From contig QCMG01000003.1 of NCBI GenBank assembly GCA_003213955.1, positions 73,769 through 137,768 of the forward strand: 64,000 nt of DNA, written 5' to 3'. A model generated the notes under the pieces. The model searched no databases. It was not told where the DNA came from and saw only the letters and a list, made by a program, of their open reading frames with translations. The stretch is from Prochlorococcus sp. AG-418-M08 (GTDB taxonomy: Bacteria > Cyanobacteriota > Cyanobacteriia > PCC-6307 > Cyanobiaceae). Position 1 is the stretch's first letter. The number at the start of each line of letters is the position of its first letter. Positions 18,876 through 28,691 of this stretch are shown piece after piece. Position numbers and translations under genes: made by a program.

Positions 18876-20033
18876 ATGTTAAAGACACAAAAGGATAAAA
18901 AATTAGAGAACTTTTTTTCTTCTAATAATAAAACTAAAAAGAAGAAAAATATTATTGTAGGTCTTTCTGGTGGTGTAGATAGTTCCCTTTCAGCTGCTCT
19001 TCTTGTTGAAAGAGGTTGGAATGTTGAAGGACTAACTCTTTGGTTAATGAAAGGACAAGGCTCCTGTTGTTCTGAAGGATTAGTTGATGCTGCTGGCCTT
19101 TGTGAAGATTTAGGAATTAATCATAAAATAATAGACTCAAGAGAAATTTTCGAAAGAGAGGTAATTAAAAAAACTACTGAAAGCTATGAGAAAGGATTAA
19201 CTCCACTTCCTTGTTCGATGTGCAACAAGAATGTGAAGTTTGAAGAGATGCTTAATTACGCAATAAACAAAAAAGATTTTACTCATATTGCAACCGGACA
19301 TTACGCAAGGATAAAAAAATCATCTAATGCTGAAACACTTGATTGCAAGAGCTTTGTATTTAAGGACTTCCTTCTTCTCAGAGGAGCTGACGAAAACAAA
19401 GATCAAAGTTATTTTCTTTATTCTCTTTCACAAGAAGTACTAAGCAGATTAGAATTTCCTCTTGGTGAAATGAAAAAAGAAGAAACAAGAAAGGAAGCCA
19501 TGAGATTAGGCCTGAGAACTGCTCAAAAACCAGAAAGTCAAGATTTATGTTTAGTTGAGCATTATGGATCAATGCAGATATTTATCGACAAACACATTGA
19601 ACCCAAAGAAGGAGAAATTATACATGTAAATGGGAAAGTCCTAGGTACGCACAATGGTATTCAGCACTTTACAGTAGGTCAAAGAAAAGGGTTGGGCATT
19701 GCTTGGCCGGAACCATTATATGTAAAAAGTTTAGACAGGGTAAAAAACATAGTTTATGTAGCAAATAAAAGTGATCTATTTAATAAAGAAGCAATAATTA
19801 GTAAGGTTAACTGGGTTTCAATCGAAGAACCTGAGCAGGAAATAGAAGTAGAAGCACAAATCAGATATAGAAGCCATCCAGTAAAAGGAACTTTAATACC
19901 TTTGAAAAATTTAGATAATCCAACTACAACATTTAAATTAATTTTTGAAGAAAGTCAAAGTTCGGTAACTCCTGGACAAGCTGCAGTTTTTTATAAAGGA
20001 GAAATTTTATTAGGTGGCGGATTAATTAATTAA
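18876..20033 (+). CDS. mnmA: tRNA-specific 2-thiouridylase MnmA
   Basis: Adds sulfur to U34 of tRNA-Lys, -Glu and -Gln. 385 residues: PP-loop [15 protein letters not shown] (29-43), the first catalytic Cys in [12 protein letters not shown], the ATGHYAR block, the second Cys region in [10 protein letters not shown], and a C-terminal beta-barrel ending with [18 protein letters not shown]. An N-terminal lysine-rich extension of about 23 residues precedes the PP-loop. Its last 8 bp overlap lnt on the other strand. Confidence 0.96.
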   Translation: MLKTQKDKKLENFFSSNNKTKKKKNIIVGLSGGVDSSLSAALLVERGWNVEGLTLWLMKGQGSCCSEGLVDAAGLCEDLGINHKIIDSREIFEREVIKKTTESYEKGLTPLPCSMCNKNVKFEEMLNYAINKKDFTHIATGHYARIKKSSNAETLDCKSFVFKDFLLLRGADENKDQSYFLYSLSQEVLSRLEFPLGEMKKEETRKEAMRLGLRTAQKPESQDLCLVEHYGSMQIFIDKHIEPKEGEIIHVNGKVLGTHNGIQHFTVGQRKGLGIAWPEPLYVKSLDRVKNIVYVANKSDLFNKEAIISKVNWVSIEEPEQEIEVEAQIRYRSHPVKGTLIPLKNLDNPTTTFKLIFEESQSSVTPGQAAVFYKGEILLGGGLIN

Positions 20034-21513
20034 TTTTCCAAAAGAAATTTAATCCCATAAAAAATATAAAGAATAACAAAATAGGTTTATCTCCAAATTT
20101 TGTATAGAAGGTCTTGTCGGATGAAAAATTAGGGAACACTATTTTATTTTGCTCCACATTTAAATCTAAAAGTTGAACTATTTTACCATCATCTTGAACT
20201 AAACCTGAAGGTCCGGTGTTTGATACAAGTAGATTATCTTTTTTATTTTCAATACTTCTCAATCTTGCCAAAGACAGGAATTGATTATAAAGCTTAGTTG
20301 GATAGGGATCTAAATTTGCTGCAGTTATTATTAGTTTTGCTCCGTTATTAATAGCCTTTCTTATTGTCAATCCATCACTAATTTCATAACAGATAGCCAC
20401 TGCTAGAGGTTGTGTAAATTTAGGATCAAAAAATCTTGAATTAGAGCCTGGTTGAATTCCCCCTACTGCAGATAATCCTCTTGAAAAACTATCAAGAAAT
20501 CTAGGCATTTTTTCACCTAATGGGACAAGTCTATTTTTATCTATAAATGAGGTAAAAGATTTATCTCCAATTTGAAATCCGAGTAAAGAACTTCTCAACT
20601 CATTATTAGAATTTCTGAAACCTCCTGCCAAGGTATTAACCTTAAAGCCTTTAGATAAATAAAAATTATTATATAAAGTTCCTTCAGGAGCAACAAGAAG
20701 TTTTGCTTGATTAGCTAAAGCATAATTTTGAGCGATAGATTGTTTTTCTTTAATAAATTCATCTTCTATTTTTAATTTTTCTCTTGTTGGTATATTGGTT
20801 TGCCAAATAGCTACAGGATATTCATAATTTCTTTTAATCGGAGTTGTTAAACCCCCAAATAAATGTAAGAAAAAAATAATAAAAAGTCCGAAAATAAATG
20901 TTTTTTCAAAGTGATTTTTTCTTCTCCATCTGCCGTAACTAAAAAAAATCCAAAATCCAATAAATATTTGTAATACGGCTAAACCACTTGCGCCAATCCA
21001 TCTTGCCAAACCAGCAAGATAAATATCACCTGGAACGAGACTCTCTCCTAAACCTATCCAAAAATAAGGTGTTTGAGAAAGTATCAATTCACCAATACCC
21101 CAACTCAAAGATAAAAAAAACACTTTTACGGTTAAAGGTAAAATTTTCATTTTAAAAATATCTACTTTCCAGAGAATCTTTTCAACTAAAAACCCCCATA
21201 AATAAACTAATAAACCACCCAAAAAAGAACAAACTAATAATATTGAAATAGTAGATACTAAACTTGTAAGCCATGAAAAACCCAGCCACGTTAATGGATG
21301 AAGATCATAAAGCCAAGAATGACTAATCAAAATAAAGAAAAAACCCCACCAAAAACTTGCTATTCTTCTTCCACTCTCATTCCATAGGATAAATAAAGAT
21401 ATCGGCATAAAAATAGGCCAAAAGTGAGTTGCAACAGAAATTCCTCCTAATATGCCACCTAAACACGGGTAAAAATATTTTCTTAAACTTTTGAAGTGAG
21501 TTGGGATTAACAA
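20026..21513 (-). CDS. lnt: Apolipoprotein N-acyltransferase
   Basis: Integral membrane enzyme of 495 residues that adds the third acyl chain to lipoproteins. About six N-terminal helices precede a nitrilase-type catalytic domain. The triad is visible as Glu in [12 protein letters not shown], Lys in PLGEKMPRF and Cys in [10 protein letters not shown]. One more helix ends the protein. The start is TTG at 21513 (LIPTHFKS follows). It overlaps mnmA by 8 bp, convergent, and is divergent from the FKBP gene. Confidence 0.92.
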   Translation of the reverse strand: MLIPTHFKSLRKYFYPCLGGILGGISVATHFWPIFMPISLFILWNESGRRIASFWWGFFFILISHSWLYDLHPLTWLGFSWLTSLVSTISILLVCSFLGGLLVYLWGFLVEKILWKVDIFKMKILPLTVKVFFLSLSWGIGELILSQTPYFWIGLGESLVPGDIYLAGLARWIGASGLAVLQIFIGFWIFFSYGRWRRKNHFEKTFIFGLFIIFFLHLFGGLTTPIKRNYEYPVAIWQTNIPTREKLKIEDEFIKEKQSIAQNYALANQAKLLVAPEGTLYNNFYLSKGFKVNTLAGGFRNSNNELRSSLLGFQIGDKSFTSFIDKNRLVPLGEKMPRFLDSFSRGLSAVGGIQPGSNSRFFDPKFTQPLAVAICYEISDGLTIRKAINNGAKLIITAANLDPYPTKLYNQFLSLARLRSIENKKDNLLVSNTGPSGLVQDDGKIVQLLDLNVEQNKIVFPNFSSDKTFYTKFGDKPILLFFIFFMGLNFFWKIN

Positions 21514-21605
21514 TCTAAATTTTTCAAATTAAAATTAAATTTAAAATCACTCATTTATTGTACCTTTATTCTGTAATATTAGTTTTAGTAACTTTCAAAT
21601 TTTAA

Positions 21606-22178
21606 GTGAGAGAAGTATTTATTAGTTTTGCAGTTTTTGTTTTTTGTATTTCATTAACTCTTTTCAGTCAATTTAATTCGCCTCAAGTTGTTAATGCTGC
21701 TGAATCAGAAAATCTATCATTTCAAAAAGCAGCTGTTGCAAAACCATCAAATGTATCAAATAATAATATATTTGAACTAGACCCATCAGATCCGAATCCT
21801 ATCCTTTTCGCTATGGCAGAAGAAACACAATTTGACAGTAATTCTAGGACTACGGAAAGTGGTCTTGTTATTACAGATATCGTAAATGGTGATGGAGATG
21901 AAGCCATTGCGGGGCAAACAGTTTCTGTCAATTACACAGGAACTCTTGAAGATGGAACACAATTTGACACAAGTATTGGTAGAGCTCCATTTAGCTTCCC
22001 CTTAGGTGCTGGAAGAGTCATTAAAGGGTGGGACGAAGGTGTTGCAGGCATGAAGGTTGGAGGGAAAAGAAAATTAATAATTCCTCCAGAACTTGGTTAT
22101 GGCTCAAGAGGCGCAGGGAATGTGATCCCTGCTAATGCAACTTTGATCTTTGAAGTTGAATTATTAAAAGTCAATTAA
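21606..22178 (+). CDS. FKBP-type peptidyl-prolyl isomerase, exported
   Basis: 190 residues. The GTG start gives a hydrophobic signal peptide ([19 protein letters not shown]) with a VNAAES cleavage-like site near 30, so it is exported to the periplasm or lumen. A linker follows, then one FKBP domain (about 82-190) containing [16 protein letters not shown], the VIKGWDEGV motif and IPPELGYG. It has the full set of aromatic active-site residues. It catalyses prolyl isomerisation during folding of exported proteins. Confidence 0.93.
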   Translation: MREVFISFAVFVFCISLTLFSQFNSPQVVNAAESENLSFQKAAVAKPSNVSNNNIFELDPSDPNPILFAMAEETQFDSNSRTTESGLVITDIVNGDGDEAIAGQTVSVNYTGTLEDGTQFDTSIGRAPFSFPLGAGRVIKGWDEGVAGMKVGGKRKLIIPPELGYGSRGAGNVIPANATLIFEVELLKVN

Positions 22179-22256
22179 ATTAAGTAAGAAAAATATCTAA
22201 GACTTTTCAATTTAGTTAATCTCCAAGTAGTATGTATACAACACCAAATATTTGAA

Positions 22257-22730
22257 ATGTTAAGTAAATTCATCAATTCTTTTCTAGATAAAAAATCCCC
22301 AATGACAGTCCATGCTCACTGTGATGGTCCTTGCGGTGTTTACGACCCAGCATCTACGAGAGTTGCTGCGGAAGCAGTTCTATCAATGACAAAAAAACTG
22401 ATCGCATTAGAAGCTCCCTCTAGCACTGATTCAGCAGAGTGGGCTACTTACAGTAATACATTTTCTAGATATGTTGCAGTTAAAGAAGAGCAAGCAAAAG
22501 AAACAAAGAAAGAAATTCTAATTTTGTGGACAGATTACTTTAAACCAGTTCACTTAGAAACTTATCCAGACTTACATGAAACCATTTGGAAGGCAGCCAA
22601 ATTATGCAGTGCATGCAAAGTTAATATTGACTTAGCTCAAGCTGAAGAACTCATGAGTTATGTAGAAAAGATTCATAATATTTTCTGGGCTTCAAAAGGA
22701 AGATCAGACGCTTTTGTAAAAGCTAGTTAA
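22257..22730 (+). CDS. sodN: Nickel superoxide dismutase precursor
   Basis: 157 residues. After a 20-residue propeptide the nickel hook HCDGPCGVYDP begins at His21, with Cys22 and Cys26 as ligands, so removal of the propeptide exposes the His amino group. The rest is the four-helix bundle. The enzyme removes superoxide with Ni rather than Fe, a known trait of open-ocean picocyanobacteria. The maturation protease gene overlaps its stop and a probable Ni transporter is encoded just beyond. Confidence 0.97.
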   Translation: MLSKFINSFLDKKSPMTVHAHCDGPCGVYDPASTRVAAEAVLSMTKKLIALEAPSSTDSAEWATYSNTFSRYVAVKEEQAKETKKEILILWTDYFKPVHLETYPDLHETIWKAAKLCSACKVNIDLAQAEELMSYVEKIHNIFWASKGRSDAFVKAS

Positions 22731-23131
22731 TCAAAATTATTTTCAAAAGTTTTTTTGATTTTATTTTATTTTTTTTAGGTTTAAGAAAAACTGCCATTAT
22801 TAGTGGTGAATCGATGTTACCTTACCTAAAAGAAGGAGATATTGTATTTTTTAAAAACTATAAAAAGAATAAGTCAATACTAAAAAATAGACAAATAGTC
22901 ATTTTTAATCATCCACTTAAAAATAAAAACCTAATAAAAAGGATAAATTCAGTAAATCAAAATAATATTGAGGTTCTTGGCGACAATATTGAATTTAGCG
23001 AAGATAGTAATAAATTTGGATTAATCAATAACGAAAAAATAATTGGTATTGTCACTTCTAAATTAATTATTCCTAAATTAAAAAATTTTTTAATTCAAAA
23101 AAACAGAAGCACTTCTTTGAATCCAAAATAA
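22730..23131 (+). CDS. sodX: Nickel-SOD maturation protease SodX (S26 family), non-standard start
   Basis: A signal-peptidase-like serine protease that cuts the SodN propeptide. The frame has the serine motif SGESMLPYL, the lysine motif LIKRINSV, then VLGDN and SEDSNKFG. The first ATG (22814) is the Met inside the SGESM motif, so it cannot be the real start. Upstream the frame is open back to 22727 and encodes a hydrophobic lead (KIIFKSFFDFILFFLGLRK), but contains no ATG, GTG, TTG or CTG codon. I give the ATC at 22730, which overlaps the sodN stop (TAATC); ATT at 22736, 22739 or 22763 is equally possible. It overlaps the convergent transporter gene by 42 bp. Confidence 0.8.
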   Translation: MKIIFKSFFDFILFFLGLRKTAIISGESMLPYLKEGDIVFFKNYKKNKSILKNRQIVIFNHPLKNKNLIKRINSVNQNNIEVLGDNIEFSEDSNKFGLINNEKIIGIVTSKLIIPKLKNFLIQKNRSTSLNPK

Positions 23132-23761
23132 TCCCAAAGAAAAGGATAACCCACCTGCTACAGCTATTAATCTTTTAATAAATTTTTGACTTGCTTTGAA
23201 GGTAGTAAAAGATATTAAACAAGTAAAAAGATTCATACTTATTAGTGAACCAATCAAATATGAAATCAAATATAAGCAAGCGCTTGTTATAGGTAGTGCT
23301 AAAGCAGGAAGAACTGCAAGAAAATGTGAACCTCCAGCTATACCGTGTAGCAAGCCTAAACCTGTCAAAGCATGGGAGTGCTTATTATTATTTTTTTGTT
23401 CCTTAACATGAAAATGAAAGTGACGATGGGCAATTCCATTTTCATGCTTATGTGAATGCGAGTGGATACTTAATTGAAAAGAATTATTCATAGCAAATAC
23501 TCCAACAATTAGAAGAGAAATTCCAACTAGGAATTCGGCAATATTAGAAAATTTGTTTAATGGTGCAATATCCTTAATAAAAATCGCTAGGAAAGCTAAC
23601 AAAAGGACACCTGAAGAGTGTCCTAAGCCCCATGAGAAACTATTTTTAAGAGCTTTTTGCGGGTTATTAATCGCTGCTGGTGCCATTGCAATTAGATGAT
23701 CAGCGCCACTAACGACATGCACAAATCCTGCAACTATACCTGTTAAAATTACAGCCTGCAT
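23090..23761 (-). CDS. Putative nickel transporter (NicO/HupE-like) of the Ni-SOD cluster
   Basis: 223 residues with about six membrane helices. The first helix has VHVVSGADHLIAMAP, and a second similar motif is LLHGIAGGSHFLAVLP, as in membrane metal transporters of the Ni/Co family. A cytosolic loop at 100-130 is very rich in His (SIHSHSHKHENG, AHRHFHFH), a typical nickel-binding linker. It is convergent with sodX, with a 42-bp overlap. The position next to sodN and sodX strongly suggests nickel supply for the SOD. Direction of transport cannot be read from sequence. Confidence 0.8.
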   Translation of the reverse strand: MQAVILTGIVAGFVHVVSGADHLIAMAPAAINNPQKALKNSFSWGLGHSSGVLLLAFLAIFIKDIAPLNKFSNIAEFLVGISLLIVGVFAMNNSFQLSIHSHSHKHENGIAHRHFHFHVKEQKNNNKHSHALTGLGLLHGIAGGSHFLAVLPALALPITSACLYLISYLIGSLISMNLFTCLISFTTFKASQKFIKRLIAVAGGLSFSLGLFWIQRSASVFLN

Positions 23762-23815
23762 ATATATTCAGTACGACTCTGTATATTCAATTTATAGCAC
23801 GATTTGAAGTCAAAA

Positions 23816-24703
23816 TTAAATTGAGTTAAATAATTTTTTGAAAGATTTTTCAATATTAGTTTCTCTCATAAAAGTTTCACCAATTAATACTCCCTTGATT
23901 CCAATAGATCTAAGCGATTCTAAATCTTCTGCACAATTAATTCCGGATTCACTAATGGGAATAATATTTTGTTTTGCAAATATATCTGCATATATATTCA
24001 TCAATTGTATTGATGTTTTTAAATCCGTTTTAAAAGTCTTTAAGTCCCTATTATTTATTCCAATCAAATTAAAAGATTTTAACTTTAGAATCCTTTCTAA
24101 TTCATTAGAGTTATGGACTTCAACAAGAACGCTCATCTTTAAATTATCAGCAATTTTTTTTAAATAAATTAAATCGTCATCACTTAAAATCGCAGCGATT
24201 AATAATATTGCATCAGCACCAGATACCCTTGCTTTATAAATCTGATAAGCAGAAATAATAAAATCTTTGCAAAGTAGAGGGAGATTAGTTGATTTTCTTA
24301 CAGTTTCGAGTATTTCATAACTCCCTTCAAAAAACCTTTTATCGGTAAGTACTGAGATACAGGATGCTCCTAATCCTTCATAACAAGTAGCTATATCTTC
24401 AGGGTTAAAATCTTGTCTGATAACTCCTTTACTCGGACTAGCTTTTTTAATTTCAGCAATTACTCCTGGTTTTATTTTTGACTTCAAGATATTTTTATAA
24501 AAATCTTTTGGGATAGGAAGTTTATCAATCTTTTTTATTAGATCTTCTAAAGAAACTGTTTTTTTAAAATTCTTAATTTCAATGTCCTTGTGCCATACAA
24601 TTTCTTCTAGGATATTTTTAGCTTGTGCTTCTCTATGAGGTACAGCATATTCTAAATTTTCTACCCTCACTGTTGGATTTGGTGGCCTGCGTCTAATCTC
24701 CAT
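23816..24703 (-). CDS. trpC: Indole-3-glycerol phosphate synthase
   Basis: TIM-barrel enzyme of tryptophan synthesis, 295 residues. Core motifs are [14 protein letters not shown] (Lys of the active site, near 88-101), [37 protein letters not shown] and the phosphate site GVLIGETFM. The N-terminal extension of about 35 residues is usual in cyanobacteria. It is 5 bp downstream of the lpdA stop on the same strand. Confidence 0.97.
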   Translation of the reverse strand: MEIRRRPPNPTVRVENLEYAVPHREAQAKNILEEIVWHKDIEIKNFKKTVSLEDLIKKIDKLPIPKDFYKNILKSKIKPGVIAEIKKASPSKGVIRQDFNPEDIATCYEGLGASCISVLTDKRFFEGSYEILETVRKSTNLPLLCKDFIISAYQIYKARVSGADAILLIAAILSDDDLIYLKKIADNLKMSVLVEVHNSNELERILKLKSFNLIGINNRDLKTFKTDLKTSIQLMNIYADIFAKQNIIPISESGINCAEDLESLRSIGIKGVLIGETFMRETNIEKSFKKLFNSI

Positions 24704-24708
24704 TAATT

Positions 24709-26154
24709 TTAGATATTATCTATTTGAGAAGCCGCTTGTTTATATGCGACCTCAACTACTTCACTAAGTGTGGGATGAGTATGAACTTCTTTAGATAATT
24801 GAATTACATCTTGGTTCCTTGAAATAGCATTCGAAATTTCTTGAATCAAATCAGCTGCATGTAACCCAAAAATATGAGCACCTAATACTTTCCCATTATC
24901 TTTATTGAAAATCAACTTTAGCAATCCATCACTCTCCAATTCAGCCAATGCTTTTGAATTAGCCTTAAAGAAACTTTTGACAATACCCAAAGTAAAATTT
25001 TCTTTGGCCGATATCTCTTTAGCTTCAGATTCAGAGAGGCCCACTGAACTTATTTCAGGGTGAGTAAAAGTTGCTGCAGGGATACTTCTATAGTTAATTT
25101 CAACGTTACCACCGCAAATATTATCAACAGCAATAGTACCTTGCGCTGCAGCTGTATGGGCAAGCATTAGTTTACCAGTCACATCTCCAACAGCCCAAAT
25201 ATTAGGTATTATTTCATCACCATTCTTAACCCTCATTTGATCATCTATAGGAATGAAACCTTTTACTGTTTCGATCCCAACCGACTCAAGATTTAAGTTA
25301 TTACTATTAGGACTTCTGCCAGTTGCAACTAGTACAGCGTCAACTTCTAAAGTTTCTACAACTTCTTTAGATTTTGCATCTGTCAGTTCTATTTTTACAG
25401 GACATCCAGGAGTTATTTTTGTCGCAAAGACATTTGATTTTGTATCTATATCTCTTGATTGAATAAGGTTCTTCTTAGCAACTTTTGTAATATCTGGATC
25501 AAATGTTGGCATAATATTTTCCAAAGCCTCGATCATGGTAACTTCACAACCTAGCGCGGTATATACATCAGCAAATTCTAATCCTATATATCCGCTTCCA
25601 ATAATAGCTATCCATCTTGGAAGCCACTCAAGTTTAACCGCGTCATCGCTAGTAAATACAGTCCTATTATCCAAAGTTATTCCACGGGGCACAAAAGGAG
25701 ATGAACCTGTTGCTATAACAATATTCTTACATGTGAAGATTTTATCAATTCCGTTTTTATCTCTTACACCTACTTTGTGATTTCCTTCAAGTCTTCCAAA
25801 TCCTAAAATAATTTCAACGCCACTTCTTTTGAGTGTTTTTGTTAAATTTTCCCTAACATTTGAAACTAAATTATTAGCATGGTCAGCAATTTTTGCTCTT
25901 TCGAATCTAACAGGGGAAACATGAATTCCGAACTTTGCTAAATGTTCATAATCAGCTATTTCTCTAACTTTCCCACTCGCTGCCAAAAGAGCTTTAGAGG
26001 GTACACATCCTTTGTTTACACAAGTTCCTCCCATATCTCCAGATTCTACAATAGCAACTTTAAGGCCTTGGCCTGCAGCATGTTTGGCGGCATCAAATCC
26101 TCCATATCCTGCACCAATTACAATTAAATCAAAGTCAAAATTTGGATCAGTCAC
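24709..26154 (-). CDS. lpdA: Dihydrolipoamide dehydrogenase (E3)
   Basis: FAD flavoprotein of 481 residues that reoxidises dihydrolipoamide in the pyruvate dehydrogenase and glycine cleavage complexes. FAD site [15 protein letters not shown] (13-27), redox disulfide [16 protein letters not shown] site [13 protein letters not shown] and the C-terminal catalytic His region [13 protein letters not shown] are intact. The start is GTG at 26154 in a GTGA overlap with the upstream methyltransferase stop. Confidence 0.96.
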   Translation of the reverse strand: MTDPNFDFDLIVIGAGYGGFDAAKHAAGQGLKVAIVESGDMGGTCVNKGCVPSKALLAASGKVREIADYEHLAKFGIHVSPVRFERAKIADHANNLVSNVRENLTKTLKRSGVEIILGFGRLEGNHKVGVRDKNGIDKIFTCKNIVIATGSSPFVPRGITLDNRTVFTSDDAVKLEWLPRWIAIIGSGYIGLEFADVYTALGCEVTMIEALENIMPTFDPDITKVAKKNLIQSRDIDTKSNVFATKITPGCPVKIELTDAKSKEVVETLEVDAVLVATGRSPNSNNLNLESVGIETVKGFIPIDDQMRVKNGDEIIPNIWAVGDVTGKLMLAHTAAAQGTIAVDNICGGNVEINYRSIPAATFTHPEISSVGLSESEAKEISAKENFTLGIVKSFFKANSKALAELESDGLLKLIFNKDNGKVLGAHIFGLHAADLIQEISNAISRNQDVIQLSKEVHTHPTLSEVVEVAYKQAASQIDNI

Positions 26155-26999
26155 TTTTCTATGCTTGAAGTGGAAATATATGCGACTCTTTTTCGTTCAA
26201 GTAATAATGGAACTGCAACACAAGCCACATTCAATGATTCTACAAGCTCATTATGCGGAATTGTAATTGTTTCATTAAAAGCTTCTTGAATTCTTTTGTG
26301 AATACCTTTCCCTTCATTCCCCAATATCAAAATAGTGCGTTTAGTCCAATCAATTTCCCAGTATGGTTTTTTCGATTTATTAAGACCTTTATTATGACTA
26401 CTTGTAGAAATTATTTGAAAGCCATTCTTTGAAAATTTATTTAATGCAGTCAATAAAGAATTAATTATTTCTTCTTCACTTCCATCAAATCTTTTAAATG
26501 GGAGATGAAAAACAGATCCACAAGAAGCTCTTAATACCTTTTGCCCTATTGGGTGAGCGCCTCCAGCTAAAAATATTCTGTTAACACCAGCTGCTAAAGC
26601 TGTTCTAAAAAGGTTTCCCACATTACCAGGGTCTTGAATTCTATCAAGAACAAGAATAAAGTCATCTTCAATATTAAAGTTGCAATTAAGTAGTGATGAA
26701 ATCTCTGCCAAAGCCGCCACTCCATCTGGATTTTTTGTGGATAATGAAGAAGCTAAAACATCTTCTGATACTACAGTTATTGATAATTTATTAATTTGTC
26801 CACATAATTCCTCATGTTTTGTAAGCCATTTTTCAGTTGCTAGTATTTTTGAAGGATGATTACCTGACTTCAGAAATTCTTCTATCAAATGCGTACCTTC
26901 AATGCAAAAATAATCTTTATCTTTTGAGTTAGATCCTTTTTTATGCGACCTAAATCTTTTAATTAGACTATTACTTTTACTAGTTATTTTTGGAAAGAT
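26151..26999 (-). CDS. SpoU/TrmH-family RNA 2'-O-methyltransferase, start codon unclear
   Basis: The C-terminal SPOUT domain shows VLDRIQDPGNVGNLFRTA, IGQKVLRASCGS, LILGNEGKG and the IPHNELVESLNVACVAVPLL knot, so it methylates 2'-OH of rRNA or tRNA. A TTG at 26888 gives 245 residues but removes the substrate-binding N-terminus. The frame stays open upstream and encodes KITSKSNSLIKRF then DYFCIEGTHLIEEFL, matching the family's usual start. No ATG, GTG, TTG or CTG occurs between the upstream TAA and 26888, so I give the ATC at 26999 as the best-placed start (then FPKITSK), with ATA or ATT as alternatives. Confidence 0.75.
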   Translation of the reverse strand: MFPKITSKSNSLIKRFRSHKKGSNSKDKDYFCIEGTHLIEEFLKSGNHPSKILATEKWLTKHEELCGQINKLSITVVSEDVLASSLSTKNPDGVAALAEISSLLNCNFNIEDDFILVLDRIQDPGNVGNLFRTALAAGVNRIFLAGGAHPIGQKVLRASCGSVFHLPFKRFDGSEEEIINSLLTALNKFSKNGFQIISTSSHNKGLNKSKKPYWEIDWTKRTILILGNEGKGIHKRIQEAFNETITIPHNELVESLNVACVAVPLLLERKRVAYISTSSIEK

Positions 27000-27098
27000 A
27001 TTTTCTATAGTAATTTTAAAAAATTTATTACTAACTACATTTTAGTTACTTAAATATATTTGATCAATTTTTTTAGTCTTAAATCTTAGCAATTTAAA

Positions 27099-27197
27099 AT
27101 GAACAACCCTTTACTAATAATTAATATTCATCACGTTACACAGGGTGGACTTACTAGAGTTAATTTGTCATTATTAAACCAACAAATTAATTCTTAA
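27099..27197 (+). CDS. Possible 32-codon leader ORF coupled to murA
   Basis: ATG at 27099, 32 codons, TAA at 27195-27197 overlapping the murA ATG by one base (TAATG). The peptide starts MNNPLLIINIHHVTQGG. The stop/start overlap would let ribosomes reinitiate at murA, so it could be a leader peptide. It has no recognised family, and it may be a chance ORF. Confidence 0.3.
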   Translation: MNNPLLIINIHHVTQGGLTRVNLSLLNQQINS

Positions 27198-28570
27198 TGG
27201 TTTGCGAAGGCAACAAGAAGTCATATCTTAAATCCCAAAATTTAAAGATAATTGGCCGAAGTTCCTTAAGAGGGGAAGTAAAAATAAGTGGTGCAAAGAA
27301 TTCAGCTTTAGTATTGCTTGCCGCATCATTACTAACTGACGAAAAAATAAAATTAGATAACGTTCCTCTGCTAACAGATATTGAGAAAATGTGTAATATC
27401 CTAAAGAATTTAGGGGTTAAGTTACAAACTAAAGATCATCAATTAATCATTGATTCAACGAATATATCAATAAAAGAACTTCCATATGAACTTGTAAATG
27501 GATTAAGAGCTAGTTTTTTTTGTATTGGAGCATTATTAACAAGATTTGGAGAGGCTTCAATACCTTTACCAGGTGGTTGCAATATTGGTAAAAGACCAAT
27601 TAACGAGCATATAAGTGGGCTAAAGGCACTTGGTGCCGAAATTATTATTGAAAAAGAGATCGTCAAGGCAAAACTAGCAGAAAATAAAAATAGACTACAC
27701 GGCTCAAATATTAGATTAAATTGTCCAAGTGTTGGAGCTACTGAAACCTTAATAATGGCAGCATCCTTAGCACAAGGTCGAACTGTCATAGAAAATGCTG
27801 CAAGGGAACCTGAAATTCAAGATTTATGTCAGATGTTAAATAAAATGGGAGCTAAAATTTATGACTCTGGCAAAGAAAAAATAATTATTGATGGAGTGCA
27901 AGACCTTCATGGTTGTTCTCATAAAGTAATTCCTGACAGAATAGAAGCTGGAACTTTTTTAATAGCTGCAGCTGCAACTTCCTCTTCAATTACAGTTTCC
28001 CCAGTAATCCCAAATCACTTGGAAGCAGTATTAAATAAGCTAGAGGAAAGTGGTAGTAAAATAACCACAAAAGGAAATTCGATTTCAATAAGAGGTAATA
28101 ATATCAAAGCTGTAAATATAGAAACTGCTCCATTCCCAGGTTTTCCTACAGACTTACAGGCTCCATTCATGGCTCTAATGACTATTGCTAAAGGTAGGTC
28201 TACAATCTCTGAAACAATTTTTGAAAACAGAATGAATCATGTTGAGCTTCTTAATCAAATGGGGAGTTCCATAACCGTTGAAAATAATGTAGCTCGTATA
28301 AATGGAGTTAAGAAATTAAAAGGAATGACATTGGCTGGAGCAGATTTAAGATCATCTGCTGCTCTTATAATTGCAGCACTAATATCTAGAAGAGTTAGTC
28401 ACATTTATGGGCTTGAACATTTAGATAGAGGTTATGAAAATTTTGAATTAAAGCTCTCACAATTAGGTGCTCAAATTAAAAGAGAAACAAATAGAAAAAT
28501 TAATTCACATTCATATTATGAGGGTAATAAATTAGCAAAAGATAGTTTGGCGAAAATTAAAGTAGCTTAG
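27197..28570 (+). CDS. murA: UDP-N-acetylglucosamine 1-carboxyvinyltransferase
   Basis: First committed step of peptidoglycan synthesis; transfers enolpyruvate from PEP to UDP-GlcNAc. 457 residues, two-domain EPSP-synthase fold. The active-site Lys is in SGAKNSALVLL and the fosfomycin-sensitive Cys is present in PLPGGCNIGKRPINEH. The C-terminal tail after LSQLGAQIKR is about 30 residues longer than in E. coli and poor in pattern. The ATG start is supported by an N-terminus (SLRGEVKISGAKNS) at the expected distance. Confidence 0.96.
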   Translation: MVCEGNKKSYLKSQNLKIIGRSSLRGEVKISGAKNSALVLLAASLLTDEKIKLDNVPLLTDIEKMCNILKNLGVKLQTKDHQLIIDSTNISIKELPYELVNGLRASFFCIGALLTRFGEASIPLPGGCNIGKRPINEHISGLKALGAEIIIEKEIVKAKLAENKNRLHGSNIRLNCPSVGATETLIMAASLAQGRTVIENAAREPEIQDLCQMLNKMGAKIYDSGKEKIIIDGVQDLHGCSHKVIPDRIEAGTFLIAAAATSSSITVSPVIPNHLEAVLNKLEESGSKITTKGNSISIRGNNIKAVNIETAPFPGFPTDLQAPFMALMTIAKGRSTISETIFENRMNHVELLNQMGSSITVENNVARINGVKKLKGMTLAGADLRSSAALIIAALISRRVSHIYGLEHLDRGYENFELKLSQLGAQIKRETNRKINSHSYYEGNKLAKDSLAKIKVA

Positions 28571-28580
28571 TTCTTTTCTA

Positions 28581-28691
28581 TTAAACATAAGCTACATTAA
28601 TCAGTGAAATACAACCAATGAATAAAAGAGATAAAATTAAAAAACGAATAGACCAATATTTATTTAACCCGTTAATATCTGAATAATTCAT
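28581..28691 (-). CDS. Tiny membrane protein, 36 aa, coupled to the upstream ORF
   Basis: ATG at 28691, TAA at 28581-28583. The peptide MNYSDINGLNKYWSIRF is followed by one transmembrane helix (LILSLLFIGCISLINVAYV). The start overlaps the stop of the neighbouring tiny ORF by 4 bases (ATGA), a layout that argues for real, coupled genes. Size and topology resemble small photosystem or cytochrome subunits, but I cannot match a known one. Confidence 0.45.
   Translation of the reverse strand: MNYSDINGLNKYWSIRFLILSLLFIGCISLINVAYV

Noticed and set aside
22814-23131. sodX starting at the only ATG
   Set aside because: This Met belongs to the SGESM serine motif, so the product would lack its catalytic site.
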